A stretch of DNA of 64,000 nucleotides from Thermoleptolyngbya sp046719575 (GTDB lineage: Bacteria > Cyanobacteriota > Cyanobacteriia > Elainellales > Elainellaceae): positions 34,670 to 98,669 of the forward strand of contig JBDNCP010000001.1 in the NCBI GenBank assembly GCA_046719575.1, written 5' to 3'. Numbering within the stretch: position 1 is the first letter of the stretch; each line of letters begins with the position of its first letter. The notes beneath the pieces are model-generated. The model was not told the origin of the DNA and searched no databases. It saw only the letters and a program-made list of their open reading frames with translations. This document shows positions 51,434-60,546 of this stretch, one piece after another. Position numbers and translations under genes: made by a program.

Positions 51434-51548
51434 TTGTAGTTCAGGTCAGGGTGAGTTCAGTCCAGGTTTAGGTTGGGCTACCAGGATGTAGCGCTGGCTA
51501 CACAATGTCGCTTTTGTGCCGGAACTGGGGATAATTGGGAAAGTGCTA

Positions 51549-51590
51549 ACCCCAATTCCTGACCCCAATTCCTGACCCCAATTCCTGACC
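51549..51590. repeat. 13-bp tandem repeat (CCCCAATTCCTGA) x3
   Basis: Three copies lie immediately before the ATG of the polyamine-binding lipoprotein gene, leaving no Shine-Dalgarno sequence. Confidence 0.88.
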
Positions 51591-51591
51591 T

Positions 51592-52707
51592 ATGACTCAG
51601 CCCAATTGGCCAATCGCCTCGCTTAGCCGCAAAACTCGGCGGCAGTTTCTTCAGGGAGCAGGTGCGGCCCTATCAGCCGTGGCGCTGGCAAGCTGTCGGG
51701 GCGGCTATAGCAACGTGCAGGGCGGCGCAGGCGGCAGCGACACACTGCGAATCTATACTTGGTCGAATTATATTGACGACGAGCTATTGAGCCGATTTCA
51801 GGAGCAAACCGGCATTCGGGCGATCGCCGATGTGTTTGACTCCAACGAAACCATGCTGGCCAAGGTGCAGGCGGGCGGCGGCAACGAGTACAGCATCATC
51901 TACCCCTCCGACTATATGGTGGAGCAGATGAAGGAACTGAACCTGCTGGCAGAACTAGACAAAAGCAAAATCATCGGAGCCGAAAACCTGCTGCCCCAGT
52001 TCCAAGACCCGCCCTACGACCCCGGCAACCAGTTCAGCATTCCGGCCGTGTGGGGCACAACGGGTCTGGTTTACAACCGCACCCAGGTGACCCCCTCGCC
52101 GCAGGACTGGGACTATCTCTGGGACAACCAGAGCAAACTGGCGCGACGGGTGACCCTGTTTAACGATGTGCGCGAGGTGATGGGCGCGGCGCTGAAGTCG
52201 CTGGGCTATTCCTACAACTCCACCAACCCCAAGGAACTGGAGGCAGCGTTTCGGCAGTTGCAAAAGCTCAAACCGGCGATCGCCAACTTTACGACCGACG
52301 GCTGGCGCGATCAGATGCTCACGGGCGACCTGGCGATCGCCATGGCCTATTCCTCTGACGCGCTCCAGGTGTCGGAAGAAAACCCCGATATCCAATACCT
52401 GATTCCTGCCAGCGGCTCGTCCCTGTGGACCGATACGATGGTCGTTCCTGCCGCTGCGCCCAACCCCGATGCAGCCTACGCCTGGATTAATTTCTTGCTG
52501 GAGCCAGATGTGCTGGCGAAGGCCGCCGAGCGGCTGAGATTTGCCACCGCAAACCAGGCAGCAATCGATCTGTTGCCTAACGCGCTCAAGTCCAATCCCA
52601 ACCTATATCCCAGCCAGGCGGCGCTGCAAAAGTGTGAGCGCATTTCCCCAGTGGGCGACGCGACAGACCTCTACGATCAGTATTGGACGCAGCTTACCAG
52701 CCTATAG
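51592..52707 (+). CDS. PotD-like polyamine ABC transporter substrate-binding lipoprotein
   Basis: This 371-residue protein has an N-terminal Tat/Sec signal with twin arginines (RRQFLQGAGAAL, residues 16-27) and lipobox LASC (Cys35), followed by the PotD fold: LRIYTWSNYIDDELLSRFQE, YPSDYMVEQMKE, IPAVWGTTGLVYNRTQVTP and AYAWINFLLEPDVLAKAAER. It would bind spermidine or putrescine outside the plasma membrane and deliver it to PotABC; the permease and ATPase genes are not in this window. The gene is likely monocistronic. Confidence 0.9.
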   Translation: MTQPNWPIASLSRKTRRQFLQGAGAALSAVALASCRGGYSNVQGGAGGSDTLRIYTWSNYIDDELLSRFQEQTGIRAIADVFDSNETMLAKVQAGGGNEYSIIYPSDYMVEQMKELNLLAELDKSKIIGAENLLPQFQDPPYDPGNQFSIPAVWGTTGLVYNRTQVTPSPQDWDYLWDNQSKLARRVTLFNDVREVMGAALKSLGYSYNSTNPKELEAAFRQLQKLKPAIANFTTDGWRDQMLTGDLAIAMAYSSDALQVSEENPDIQYLIPASGSSLWTDTMVVPAAAPNPDAAYAWINFLLEPDVLAKAAERLRFATANQAAIDLLPNALKSNPNLYPSQAALQKCERISPVGDATDLYDQYWTQLTSL

Positions 52708-52804
52708 CCGCAAGAAACCCGTCACCGGGTTGGCGATCGCGCATTACACTGGACTAGACCTTTTTGCCCCCCGGCATTGACCTCCAGCGGGCGACCCGTC
52801 AACT

Positions 52805-53836
52805 ATGTTTGAACTGCTCACCCGAATTCTGCTCTGGCTGCTGATTGGCACGATCCTCTGGTATGTATTCAGCAAGTTCATTCCCAGGGTCTATCTAACG
52901 TGGCTGGGCGGCATCATCCTGTTTGCCTTCGTCATCCTGGCGTTTATCGACCCCACCAATCGCACCGTGGGGACGGTCTGGAGCGTGTTGTCGCTGCCGC
53001 TAAAACCTCTAGGGCTAGTGTTTTTCTTGCTGCTGAGTTCGCTAAAAAAAGGAGCCAAAAGCGTAGACGGCAACTTGGTGCTGGCGGCAGTGCTGGTGCT
53101 GCTGCTGACGAGTACGCCGATTGTGGCCTACTGGCTGACCTCGCAGGCAGCCCGCACACTGGCCTATAGCCCAACGGTGCAGCGGCCTGTAGACTTTAAT
53201 CCGGCGTCGGTTAAGGCGATTGTGGTGTTAGGCGACAGCAATGACCCGGCCGATCCGGCCTATCGCAGCCGCACTCAGGTCAGCAGCGATCGGGATAGCT
53301 TTACCAACGTGCTGGCCTCGCGGCTGTTTTTCGCGGCCCGCGTCTATCGCGGTGAATTGGAGCAGGGGCGGAACCCGCTGGTAATCGTCAGCCTGGGGTC
53401 GCAATTGGGGCTGAATGCGTCGCAAGAGGCGCGGGCGATCGCCATTCAGACGGTGCAGGGTATTTTGACCAGCGCGGGCGTGCAGGGCGATCGCATTGTG
53501 ATTGACACAGAAGGTACCGATCTCTACAGCAATGCGGTGGCTGTTGAGCGCATCCTGACCCCGCTGGGCTATCAAAAAGAAACCGACAGCCTGCTGCTGG
53601 TCGTACCGTTGCTCAACGTCAGCCGGGCCCGCGCCACCTTTGCCAGTCGCGGTTTGCGAACCCTGGGACTGCCCACCGACCAATTCCTGTTTCAACTGGA
53701 CGATCGCCGTCTGATCGCCAGTGTGGCCGACCTTGTGCCCAACGTAGACGCACTAGCGCTGACGACCCGTGTGGTGGATGAATATTTGTCTTCGGTCTAT
53801 TACTTTATGCGCGGCTGGCTGGTCAGCCCGATTTAG
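52805..53836 (+). CDS. YdcF/SanA-like (DUF218) membrane protein
   Basis: This 343-residue protein has two or three N-terminal membrane segments (about 7-22, 36-50, 90-110) followed by an ElyC/SanA/YdcF domain: VKAIVVLGDSNDPADPAYRS, ARVYRGELEQGRNPLVIVSL, SAGVQGDRIVIDTEGTDLYS, and LLLVVPLLNVSRARATFASR. Family members are linked to envelope or vancomycin permeability but biochemistry is unknown. The start at 52805 is the first Met and begins the membrane segment. Confidence 0.85.
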   Translation: MFELLTRILLWLLIGTILWYVFSKFIPRVYLTWLGGIILFAFVILAFIDPTNRTVGTVWSVLSLPLKPLGLVFFLLLSSLKKGAKSVDGNLVLAAVLVLLLTSTPIVAYWLTSQAARTLAYSPTVQRPVDFNPASVKAIVVLGDSNDPADPAYRSRTQVSSDRDSFTNVLASRLFFAARVYRGELEQGRNPLVIVSLGSQLGLNASQEARAIAIQTVQGILTSAGVQGDRIVIDTEGTDLYSNAVAVERILTPLGYQKETDSLLLVVPLLNVSRARATFASRGLRTLGLPTDQFLFQLDDRRLIASVADLVPNVDALALTTRVVDEYLSSVYYFMRGWLVSPI

Positions 53837-53953
53837 CGAGTTTTCCACAAAAATCTTCGACGCAAATCTTCTCCTTTAAGGGACTGTGGGCAGGCGAAAA
53901 TCTAGAGTACATTCAGGCCAGCCTGAAAGGACAGATGGATTAGGAGCCGCTGG

Positions 53954-56923
53954 ATGATACGCCGCCGATTCAGACAAGCGCGTTGCACTGCCAAACTACA
54001 GCAGCAGTTTGCTGTGGTCGGGCGATCGCCCCACGCCAGTTCTCGCCGCGTTTCCGGTCGCCGCAAAACCAGGCAATGGATTCCAGCCCTACTCCTGGAG
54101 CTAGTGCTGGGGTTCAGTCTAGCTTTAGGGCTGGCACATTCGGCAACAGGGATGCTTCCGTCCAATCCGTCCCCATCCGCCCCCCCGCTTCGTTCTTCGT
54201 TCTTCGTTCTTCATTCTTCCCCCCCATCCGCCCCCCCGCTTCGTTCTTCGTTCTTCGTTCTTCCTGCTTCCCCCCCACCCGCCCCCCCGCTTCGTTCTTC
54301 GTTCTTCGTTCTTCGTTCTTCCCACTCTCCGCCCAACGACGACGCGCAATCTGCCCGATCGCTCTACGAAGCCGGCCACTATCGAGAGGCGATCGCCCAG
54401 TTGGAAACCCAACTCACCCAGCATCGACAGACGGGCGATCGCCTCCGCGAAGGCGTGGCGCTGGCAAATCTGTCGCTCGCCCATCAGCAGCTTGGAGAAT
54501 GGGCGGTGGCGAATCAGCGTATTGCCGAAGCGGTGCAACTGCTGAATTCCCTTACGCCGCGCACCCAACCCGTGCGACGGGCGCAGGCGCAAGCGCTGAC
54601 TATTCTGGGGCGGCTCCAGTTTGCGCGGGGTCAGGCAGAGGCGGCGCTAGAGTCCTGGGAACAGGCAACGGATTTGTTTCAGCAGGTGGGCGACCTGGCC
54701 GCCATCGACACGCAACTCAACCAGGCCCAGGCGTTGCGATCGCTGGGGCTATATCGGCGGGCGATCGCCCAACTCGCGGCCATCGACCAGCAGCTCGCGG
54801 CCGCACCCGACTCGCTGACCAAGGCGCAGGTCTTGCGGACACTGGGGGATACTCAGCGGGCGGCGGGCGATCTGGAGGCGGCCCGTCAAGCGCTGGAGCA
54901 GAGTCGCAGCATTGTTGCCGCGCTGCACGCCCAGTCGCCTATGCCTGCCACTCAGGAGGCGATCGCCGCCATCACCCTCAGCCTGGCCAATGTGGAGCGA
55001 GCCAGGGCGATCGCCGCGCTGGGTCAGTCGGGTATGACTCCTGCCGAAGCGGTTCAGCGACTCAATATGCCGCTGCCGGACGACCGCGCTCGTCGGGTCT
55101 ACGAGCAACGTCAGCAGCGCCTCGCCACCGCCTTTTTGCAACAGACGGAAACCGTGCTGAGGCAATATGACCAGGCGATGCAATTGGCCCCCTCTGCCGA
55201 GTTGCGGCTTCAGGCGGCGCTAAACCAGTTCAGCCTGCTCATCGAAACCGCCCAGTGGGAACAGGCGCGATCGCGCTATCCAGTCCTACAGCAGCAGCTA
55301 GACCCCCTGCCCCCCAGCCGTCCGGCGTTGTTCAACCAGATTGAACTGGCGCAGCTTTTGGCGACCCTTTCCCAGGCTAGCGGCGGAGAGCCAGACCTGG
55401 AGGTGATCGCCCGTCGCCTGTCCAAGACAGTGCAGCGGGCGAGGGAACTGGGCGACCTGCGGGCAGAGTCCTTTGCCCTGGGCAGTTTGGGGCATCTATA
55501 CGAACAAACAGGACAATGGCGCGAAGCCCAAACCCTGACCCAGCAGGCGCTCAACTTGGCACAGCAAATTGCCGCCGCCGATATTGCCTATCGCTGGCAG
55601 TGGCAACTGGGGCGGCTGCTGCTGGCGCAGGATCAGAAGGCGGGGGCGATCGCCGCCTACAGTCAGGCTGTGCAAAGCCTGCAAGCCATCCGGGGCGACC
55701 TGGTAGCGATTAATCGAGACGTGCAGTTTTCCTTCCGCGAGAGCGTGGAGCCAGTCTATCGCCAGTTGGTCGATCTGCTGCTCGATCCGCAAAACCCAAC
55801 CCCTGATCTAGAGCGACTGGTGCAGGCACGAGACGTAATTGAGGGGTTGCAAGTGGCAGAACTAGACAACTTCTTTCGAGAAGCCTGTCTGGATACGCAG
55901 TCTCAGCTAGACCGAGTGGTGGATCTGTCTACGCTGCCTGCCGCCGTGCTATACACCATCGTCCTGCCCGATCGCATCGAGGTGATCCTGAAGCAGCCGC
56001 AGCAGCCCCTCCGCCGCTACACAACGCCCGTCGCCCAGGAAACCGTCGAGCGCGTGTCTGAAGACTTGCTACGAGAATTGCGCGATCGCGCTTACCCCTC
56101 CCCCGAAGGACTGGCGCTGTCTCAGCAGGTCTACGACTGGCTGATTCGCCCCATTGCGGCCCAACTAACCGAAAACCAGACCCTCGTGTTTGTGCTGGAT
56201 GGGGCACTCCGCAACGTGCCGATGGCAGCGCTCCACGACGGCCGCCAGTATTTGATCGAGCATTACAGCCTTGCCCTGGCCCCCGGTCTGCAACTGCCCG
56301 ACCCGCGCCCGCTCCAGCAGCGACAGTTTCGCGCCCTCATGGCCGGACTGACGGAAGCGAGAGACAGTTTTCCTGCCCTGCCCAATGTCGAAAAGGAGCT
56401 ACAGGAAATTCAGAAAACCTTGCCCAGCCGCGTGCTGATTAACACCAGCTTTACCCAGCAAAATTTCCAGAACTCCCTCAGCGCTGCCCCTGCCTCGATT
56501 GTCCATGTGGCAACCCACGGCGAGTTTAGCTCCAACGCTGCCGATACCTTCATCCTGGCGTGGGATAGCCGGGTGAACGTGAAAGATCTCAGCAGCCTGC
56601 TGCAAATTCAGGAGCTAGAAAGCCCAGAACCCATTGAACTGCTGGTGCTGAGTGCTTGTCGCACTGCCGAGGGCGATCGCCGCGCTACGCTGGGTCTTGC
56701 GGGGGTGGCAGTCCGCGCTGGGGCCCGCAGCACCATTGCCTCGCTCTGGAGCGTGGATGACGAAGCCGGAGCCGACCTGATGATTGAGTTCTACCAGCAG
56801 CTTACGCGCGGCCCCATCTCCAAAGCCGAAGCCCTGCGCCAGGCCCAGCTTAGCCTGCTGCGGACAAACTACGACGCGCCTCGCTTTTGGGCATCCTATG
56901 TGCTGCTGGGCAACTGGCTCTAG
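53954..56923 (+). CDS. CHAT-domain TPR protein with in-frame heptamer repeats
   Basis: This 989-residue protein has a basic N-terminus and signal/anchor segment (about 44-65), a low-complexity linker (66-130), a TPR solenoid (about 130-610; ARSLYEAGHYREAIAQLETQ and LANLSLAHQQLGEWAVANQR) and a C-terminal CHAT protease domain (about 700-989). The likely catalytic His is in IVHVATHGEF and Cys in LLVLSACRTA, the caspase-like dyad. The linker is encoded by three ~54-bp units each containing TTCGTTC heptamers and reads RSSFFVLRSS and RSSFFVLPAS separated by PPSAPP. CHAT-TPR proteins are common in cyanobacteria; their targets are unknown. Confidence 0.88.
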   Translation: MIRRRFRQARCTAKLQQQFAVVGRSPHASSRRVSGRRKTRQWIPALLLELVLGFSLALGLAHSATGMLPSNPSPSAPPLRSSFFVLHSSPPSAPPLRSSFFVLPASPPPAPPLRSSFFVLRSSHSPPNDDAQSARSLYEAGHYREAIAQLETQLTQHRQTGDRLREGVALANLSLAHQQLGEWAVANQRIAEAVQLLNSLTPRTQPVRRAQAQALTILGRLQFARGQAEAALESWEQATDLFQQVGDLAAIDTQLNQAQALRSLGLYRRAIAQLAAIDQQLAAAPDSLTKAQVLRTLGDTQRAAGDLEAARQALEQSRSIVAALHAQSPMPATQEAIAAITLSLANVERARAIAALGQSGMTPAEAVQRLNMPLPDDRARRVYEQRQQRLATAFLQQTETVLRQYDQAMQLAPSAELRLQAALNQFSLLIETAQWEQARSRYPVLQQQLDPLPPSRPALFNQIELAQLLATLSQASGGEPDLEVIARRLSKTVQRARELGDLRAESFALGSLGHLYEQTGQWREAQTLTQQALNLAQQIAAADIAYRWQWQLGRLLLAQDQKAGAIAAYSQAVQSLQAIRGDLVAINRDVQFSFRESVEPVYRQLVDLLLDPQNPTPDLERLVQARDVIEGLQVAELDNFFREACLDTQSQLDRVVDLSTLPAAVLYTIVLPDRIEVILKQPQQPLRRYTTPVAQETVERVSEDLLRELRDRAYPSPEGLALSQQVYDWLIRPIAAQLTENQTLVFVLDGALRNVPMAALHDGRQYLIEHYSLALAPGLQLPDPRPLQQRQFRALMAGLTEARDSFPALPNVEKELQEIQKTLPSRVLINTSFTQQNFQNSLSAAPASIVHVATHGEFSSNAADTFILAWDSRVNVKDLSSLLQIQELESPEPIELLVLSACRTAEGDRRATLGLAGVAVRAGARSTIASLWSVDDEAGADLMIEFYQQLTRGPISKAEALRQAQLSLLRTNYDAPRFWASYVLLGNWL
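54161..54330 (+). repeat. Higher-order repeat (~54 bp x3) with TTCGTTC heptamers in the CHAT gene
   Basis: Each unit has a C-rich part (ATCCGCCCCCCCGC) and a TTCGTTC-heptamer part; the copies end CATTCTTCC, CTGCTTCC and CGTTCTTCC. Only the pyrimidine orientation is present, so no hairpin arm is seen. The reading frame is preserved throughout. Confidence 0.9.
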
Positions 56924-56996
56924 CTAGACAGGCAATCCAAGGTTGACGGTCTTACCAAGGGAAATCTCGCCAAGAGGAATCTCACCGTAGACCTGA

Positions 56997-57791
56997 TTAC
57001 CATAAAAACTCCTCACGGCGCATGGGCGCATCGGTCTGTCGCTCTGTCGGCTGTTCCAGCACATAGGGATTAGGTGGCTCACCGGGCATCAAATAGCGCT
57101 CACCCCAGCCGCCGTTTAGGTCTTCGGAGCGGCGAGCAGGCGGACGGGTGCGATCGCTCGGCAAAGCGACGGGCTGCACCTGATGCACCTGCACATATTG
57201 CTGCCCGTCCGCAGCGGTGTAGAAATGCTTGCCGCTAACTGCAAGGTTTTTGCTGCGAAGCTGCCGTTCGAGCGCGGGCAATTGCTCGACTTTACCCACC
57301 GGGCTTAGCGTTGCCAAAAAGATTACGTCTGGGCTGGGTTCTAGATTAAGCTGGAGGGCTGCTTGCTCAAATTGCCACGCTTCTTGATAGCGACCATCCT
57401 CCGCAACCTGCCACAGGTTAAGCTGGGTCTGCCATTGGCCATCAGTCACGGTTGCCGTCTGATAGGCAAGGATAGAATAGGTCGGTTTTGCTTTGGGAGA
57501 ACTGCCGGACTGTCGTGTTGGCTCCAGATAGCGAACAGCGGCGATCGCCAGTCGCGCATTGTCAGGAAGGTTCGTTTTACCAGCGATCGCGTACACACCA
57601 GAACCCTCCGACGACACGCTGAGTTGCAGGTCAATGTCATTGCGAGAACCCAGCGAAAACTGCCCTGGCTGACAGAAACGAGAGACAAGTAAGACCGTTG
57701 CTAAAACCGAAATAGCTTGTAGAACTTGTCGGGTGGTGCGATGATTTAGCGAACGCAATCGATCCTGTAGTAGGGACGTAGAAAGTAACAT
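56997..57791 (-). CDS. Secreted or membrane-anchored protein, function unknown
   Basis: This 264-residue protein has a hydrophobic N-terminal segment (about 23-42, VLQAISVLATVLLVSRFC) and a beta-rich extracytoplasmic domain with SSEGSGVYAIAGKTNLPDNA and YSILAYQTATVTDGQWQTQL. I do not recognise a domain. It converges with the CHAT gene and precedes a pentapeptide gene on the same strand. Confidence 0.6.
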   Translation of the reverse strand: MLLSTSLLQDRLRSLNHRTTRQVLQAISVLATVLLVSRFCQPGQFSLGSRNDIDLQLSVSSEGSGVYAIAGKTNLPDNARLAIAAVRYLEPTRQSGSSPKAKPTYSILAYQTATVTDGQWQTQLNLWQVAEDGRYQEAWQFEQAALQLNLEPSPDVIFLATLSPVGKVEQLPALERQLRSKNLAVSGKHFYTAADGQQYVQVHQVQPVALPSDRTRPPARRSEDLNGGWGERYLMPGEPPNPYVLEQPTERQTDAPMRREEFLW

Positions 57792-57887
57792 GATCGCTCA
57801 GCTAGATAGAACAGATTTGAAACGGGTTTTAGATTAAAGGATGTCCATAAGTTGCACTGTAGATATACGATATTTGCACAGTAGAGT

Positions 57888-57909
57888 CAGGCATAGCCAT
57901 AACGCATCG
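57888..57909. repeat. Fragment of the palindromic element seen at 23226-23306
   Basis: CAGGCATAGCCATAACGCATCG matches TAGGCGTAGCCGTAACGCACCG (23240-23261) at 18 of 22 positions, with no flanking arms preserved. Confidence 0.5.
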
Positions 57910-57930
57910 CCGAACGACTTAACAAGACCT

Positions 57931-58647
57931 TTAATAGGGCACAGTGCCCTGATAGGTGCTGCCATTGGGCATAATGGCAAACTCGAGTTGGGCGTTGCGG
58001 AGGTTTGCGCCTTCTAGATTGGCATCCAAAAAGTTGGCATATCGCAGATCGGAATCACTCAAGTCGGCGATCGCCAGATTTGCCCGACTCAGCAATGCGC
58101 CGTAAAGACTGGTTTGCTTCAGGTTTGCCCGTTCCATTTGGCTATCTGTCAGGTTGGCGGCTCGCAGTTCGGCTCCGGTCAGCGTTGCTTGCTGCAAGTC
58201 TGCTTTTTCTAGCGTCGCGTGCATCATCTGAGCGTTCCGAAAGTCGGTGCGATTGAGTACCGCTCCCTGCAAATCTGCACCCTGAAGATTGGCGTTTTGC
58301 AGACTCGCATCGGTCAAGTTGGATTGGGTCAATTGAGCATTAATTAACTTAGCGTTGTCAAACTTGGCGGCTACCAAGTTTGCCTCTCGCAAGTCAACTC
58401 GGCTCAGATCGAGTCCGCTCAGGTCAGCACCGCTCAGGTTACATCGGGGACACTTGCGCGTTTGCTTCAGTCGCTCTAGATTGCCGCTTTGCACCCGCTG
58501 AGCCAGAGAAACGGCTTCAGAAGCGACTATTCTAGACGGCTCTGGACGAACAAAGCCCGTCAGAAATGCCCGGAGTCCAGGAATCCCCAAAATCGCTGCT
58601 ACAGTTCCCAGAACTACTACAATGAGTAGGCTAAATCTTGTATTCAT
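57931..58647 (-). CDS. Membrane-anchored pentapeptide-repeat protein
   Basis: This 238-residue protein has an N-terminal transmembrane segment (about 6-28), a CPRC motif (C-x2-C) and then 25 or more A(D/N)LxG pentapeptides (about 75-230). The arrangement anchor, C-x2-C and pentapeptide helix is the same as in the secreted protein at 8449. It is presumably periplasmic or lumenal, and its function is unknown. Confidence 0.85.
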   Translation of the reverse strand: MNTRFSLLIVVVLGTVAAILGIPGLRAFLTGFVRPEPSRIVASEAVSLAQRVQSGNLERLKQTRKCPRCNLSGADLSGLDLSRVDLREANLVAAKFDNAKLINAQLTQSNLTDASLQNANLQGADLQGAVLNRTDFRNAQMMHATLEKADLQQATLTGAELRAANLTDSQMERANLKQTSLYGALLSRANLAIADLSDSDLRYANFLDANLEGANLRNAQLEFAIMPNGSTYQGTVPY

Positions 58648-59332
58648 GTGTTCATGTATTTATGGGGCTAGAACAGGAGGGCGATCGCCAATATTTTAGA
58701 GCAGAGCTTATCAATCAAGGCTCTATCTGGCCTCTCATCCCATTAGAAAATTACTCAGTTATACAGGAATCAATATTCATGAATAAAGTTAGTATTTCTG
58801 GATGGCCTTTATCAATCTTTTCGGCTTGGGCGATTTAGATCCGGAAGTTAGATTGACTATCAATTAATTGTTTTTGACAAGCGATTTCGTGGCAAAACTG
58901 GAAAGTTTTAATCAAGATTCAATAAAGATCAGGCGGCTGATCATTGAGTTTTCATACTGCTGTTTTTCTTGTAAAGATCAGCCGACCTGGCAATAGATAA
59001 CGGCCGTTGCGCTGAGCGAATTACTACAATGTACTTAGAGAGTGTTTGAAAAGGGTAAAGATGGTTAAAACCATCACTACGAACCTCAAGGAACCTAAAT
59101 AAATTAGGGAGGTTTCTCGGTGTTTCTGCGCTTGTAGTAGCGACTTTAGTCGCCAAACTCACTCAAAGCAGGACTTTTCAAACAGCTTCTTAGTTGTGTT
59201 GCGCTCTTTTAGCGATGCGCCGTACCCTCTTCGGTCATTCAGTGGATCAACCAAGTGACCAGATCAGCAGCATTGCTATGAAGTCCTAAACGGAAAAATC
59301 TGCCAAAAAATTCTCATTAAAGTTAACTCAAA
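58648..59332. other. Gap with MITE-like element
   Basis: These 685 AT-rich bases have no gene; the central 160 bases (59034-59193) are a MITE-like element. The remainder has no recognised feature. Confidence 0.65.
59034..59193. mobile_element. MITE-like element, copy A of the dispersed 98-bp family
   Basis: The 20-bp termini CTTAGAGAGTGTTTGAAAAG (59034-59053) and the reverse complement CTAAGAAGCTGTTTGAAAAG (59174-59193) are imperfect inverted repeats (16 of 20). An internal GCGACTTTAGTCGC hairpin lies at 59140-59153, and a 16-base palindrome GATGGTTTTAACCATC in the left half. No transposase is encoded, so it would be mobilised in trans. Its left 98 bases match copy B at 36522-36619. Confidence 0.75.
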
Positions 59333-59650
59333 ATGAGTCAGTCTCCTATCAAAACAATCTTGATCCCTTCATTGCTGACGGCTGGTATTGTCTTTGGATT
59401 ATCTGTGACGGCTGTCAAAACCCACAATACTCTGCCCTCATCCGAAATGCCACAAGAATTGGCTTTGAAGGAGCAATATCGAAACATTGCTGTGCGAAAC
59501 ATTGGGCTTTGCATTTTGGGGAGTTCACTATCGGGCTTGCTGGTGGCAGGCAGCATACGAAATATCCAGAATTCTCACAAGAAAGCGAAGCAAAAACAGA
59601 ATTCTATATCGGGTTTAATTACGGAGTTTTTATCTACTCGTCCTGAATAG
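59333..59650 (+). CDS. Small two-helix membrane protein, function unknown
   Basis: This 105-residue protein has two hydrophobic segments (about 10-28 and 54-72) and a charged C-terminus (HKKAKQKQNS). I know no family. The ATG at 59333 has only a weak upstream ribosome site. It lies next to the MITE-like element and could be a recently acquired or uncharacterised small gene. Confidence 0.5.
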   Translation: MSQSPIKTILIPSLLTAGIVFGLSVTAVKTHNTLPSSEMPQELALKEQYRNIAVRNIGLCILGSSLSGLLVAGSIRNIQNSHKKAKQKQNSISGLITEFLSTRPE

Positions 59651-59744
59651 CTACTGCGCTGCGCCCATTTTTTCTCAGGTCTGTTCTTGCGTAGATTGGC
59701 TGGTTTCGTAGACTGGTTGCATACCGATCTACCCAGCCGATAGC

Positions 59745-60452
59745 ATGTCCACTCCGCTGCATCTTGTCATTTCCGAACAGCTTCGTCGCCAAATCCTCAG
59801 CGGCGACTATCCGCCAGGAGAGCAACTGCCCAGCGAATATCAGCTTGTGGAGCGGTTTGGAGTGAGTCGAACCACCATTCGACAGGCGATCGCCAATCTC
59901 ATTAGCCAAGGTCTCGTCGTTTCTCGCCAGGGCAAGGGCGTGTTCGTTACAGAGCGCCGCAAGGTTACCTACTCGCTGTCTAGCCCGATGGTGTTTTTGG
60001 AAGCGGACATGGCGCAGCAGGGCATCTCACTTTTGGCAACACGACTGGAAGCAGGCCTAGTCGAAGTTCCAGTCGCCGCCCAGCATTTGTTTGAAACGCC
60101 CACCGCCTATTTTCAAAAGAAACTGTTGGACATTAACGGCGCACCCGGAGCGCTAGATCTGACTTACGTACCGCCAACCTTTGAAAAATTTTTTGCGGTT
60201 GATTCAGTTCATCAAATGACGTTTCCGGTACTAGAGCAGCACGGCATTGCGATCGCCCGCATAGAAGCTATTCTGGAATGCACCCACGCTAATCCAGAAG
60301 AGAGCCTGCATCTAGAAGTTCCGCTGGGGCATCCGCTCATTGTCTATCGCCACACAGCCTTTACAACGGGCGATCGCCCAATTGCCTACGGTGAAACGAT
60401 TTCACGGGGCGATCGCTTTTGCTATTCGCTGGAAATTCGGCGGAATGAATGA
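59745..60452 (+). CDS. GntR-family regulator (HutC/UTRA subfamily)
   Basis: This 235-residue protein has a winged HTH (LHLVISEQLRRQILSGDYPP, FGVSRTTIRQAIANLISQGL) and a C-terminal UTRA effector-binding domain (about 85-235). UTRA regulators usually bind sugars, amino-acid derivatives or phosphonate-type ligands. The gene is followed 94 bases downstream by cobB on the same strand, so it could control cobalamin or corrinoid synthesis; that link is positional only. Confidence 0.9.
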   Translation: MSTPLHLVISEQLRRQILSGDYPPGEQLPSEYQLVERFGVSRTTIRQAIANLISQGLVVSRQGKGVFVTERRKVTYSLSSPMVFLEADMAQQGISLLATRLEAGLVEVPVAAQHLFETPTAYFQKKLLDINGAPGALDLTYVPPTFEKFFAVDSVHQMTFPVLEQHGIAIARIEAILECTHANPEESLHLEVPLGHPLIVYRHTAFTTGDRPIAYGETISRGDRFCYSLEIRRNE

Positions 60453-60546
60453 TTGATGATAAACATTAAAAGGCAAGACTACACGCCCTCCGCCCAGACT
60501 CCCGAACGCTAAAATGACGCTGTAGTGACGTAACTGAGATGCAACA

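Noticed and set aside
60453..60546. Cobalamin riboswitch before cobB
   Set aside because: Only 94 bases, with no B12-box-like GCCACTG element visible.
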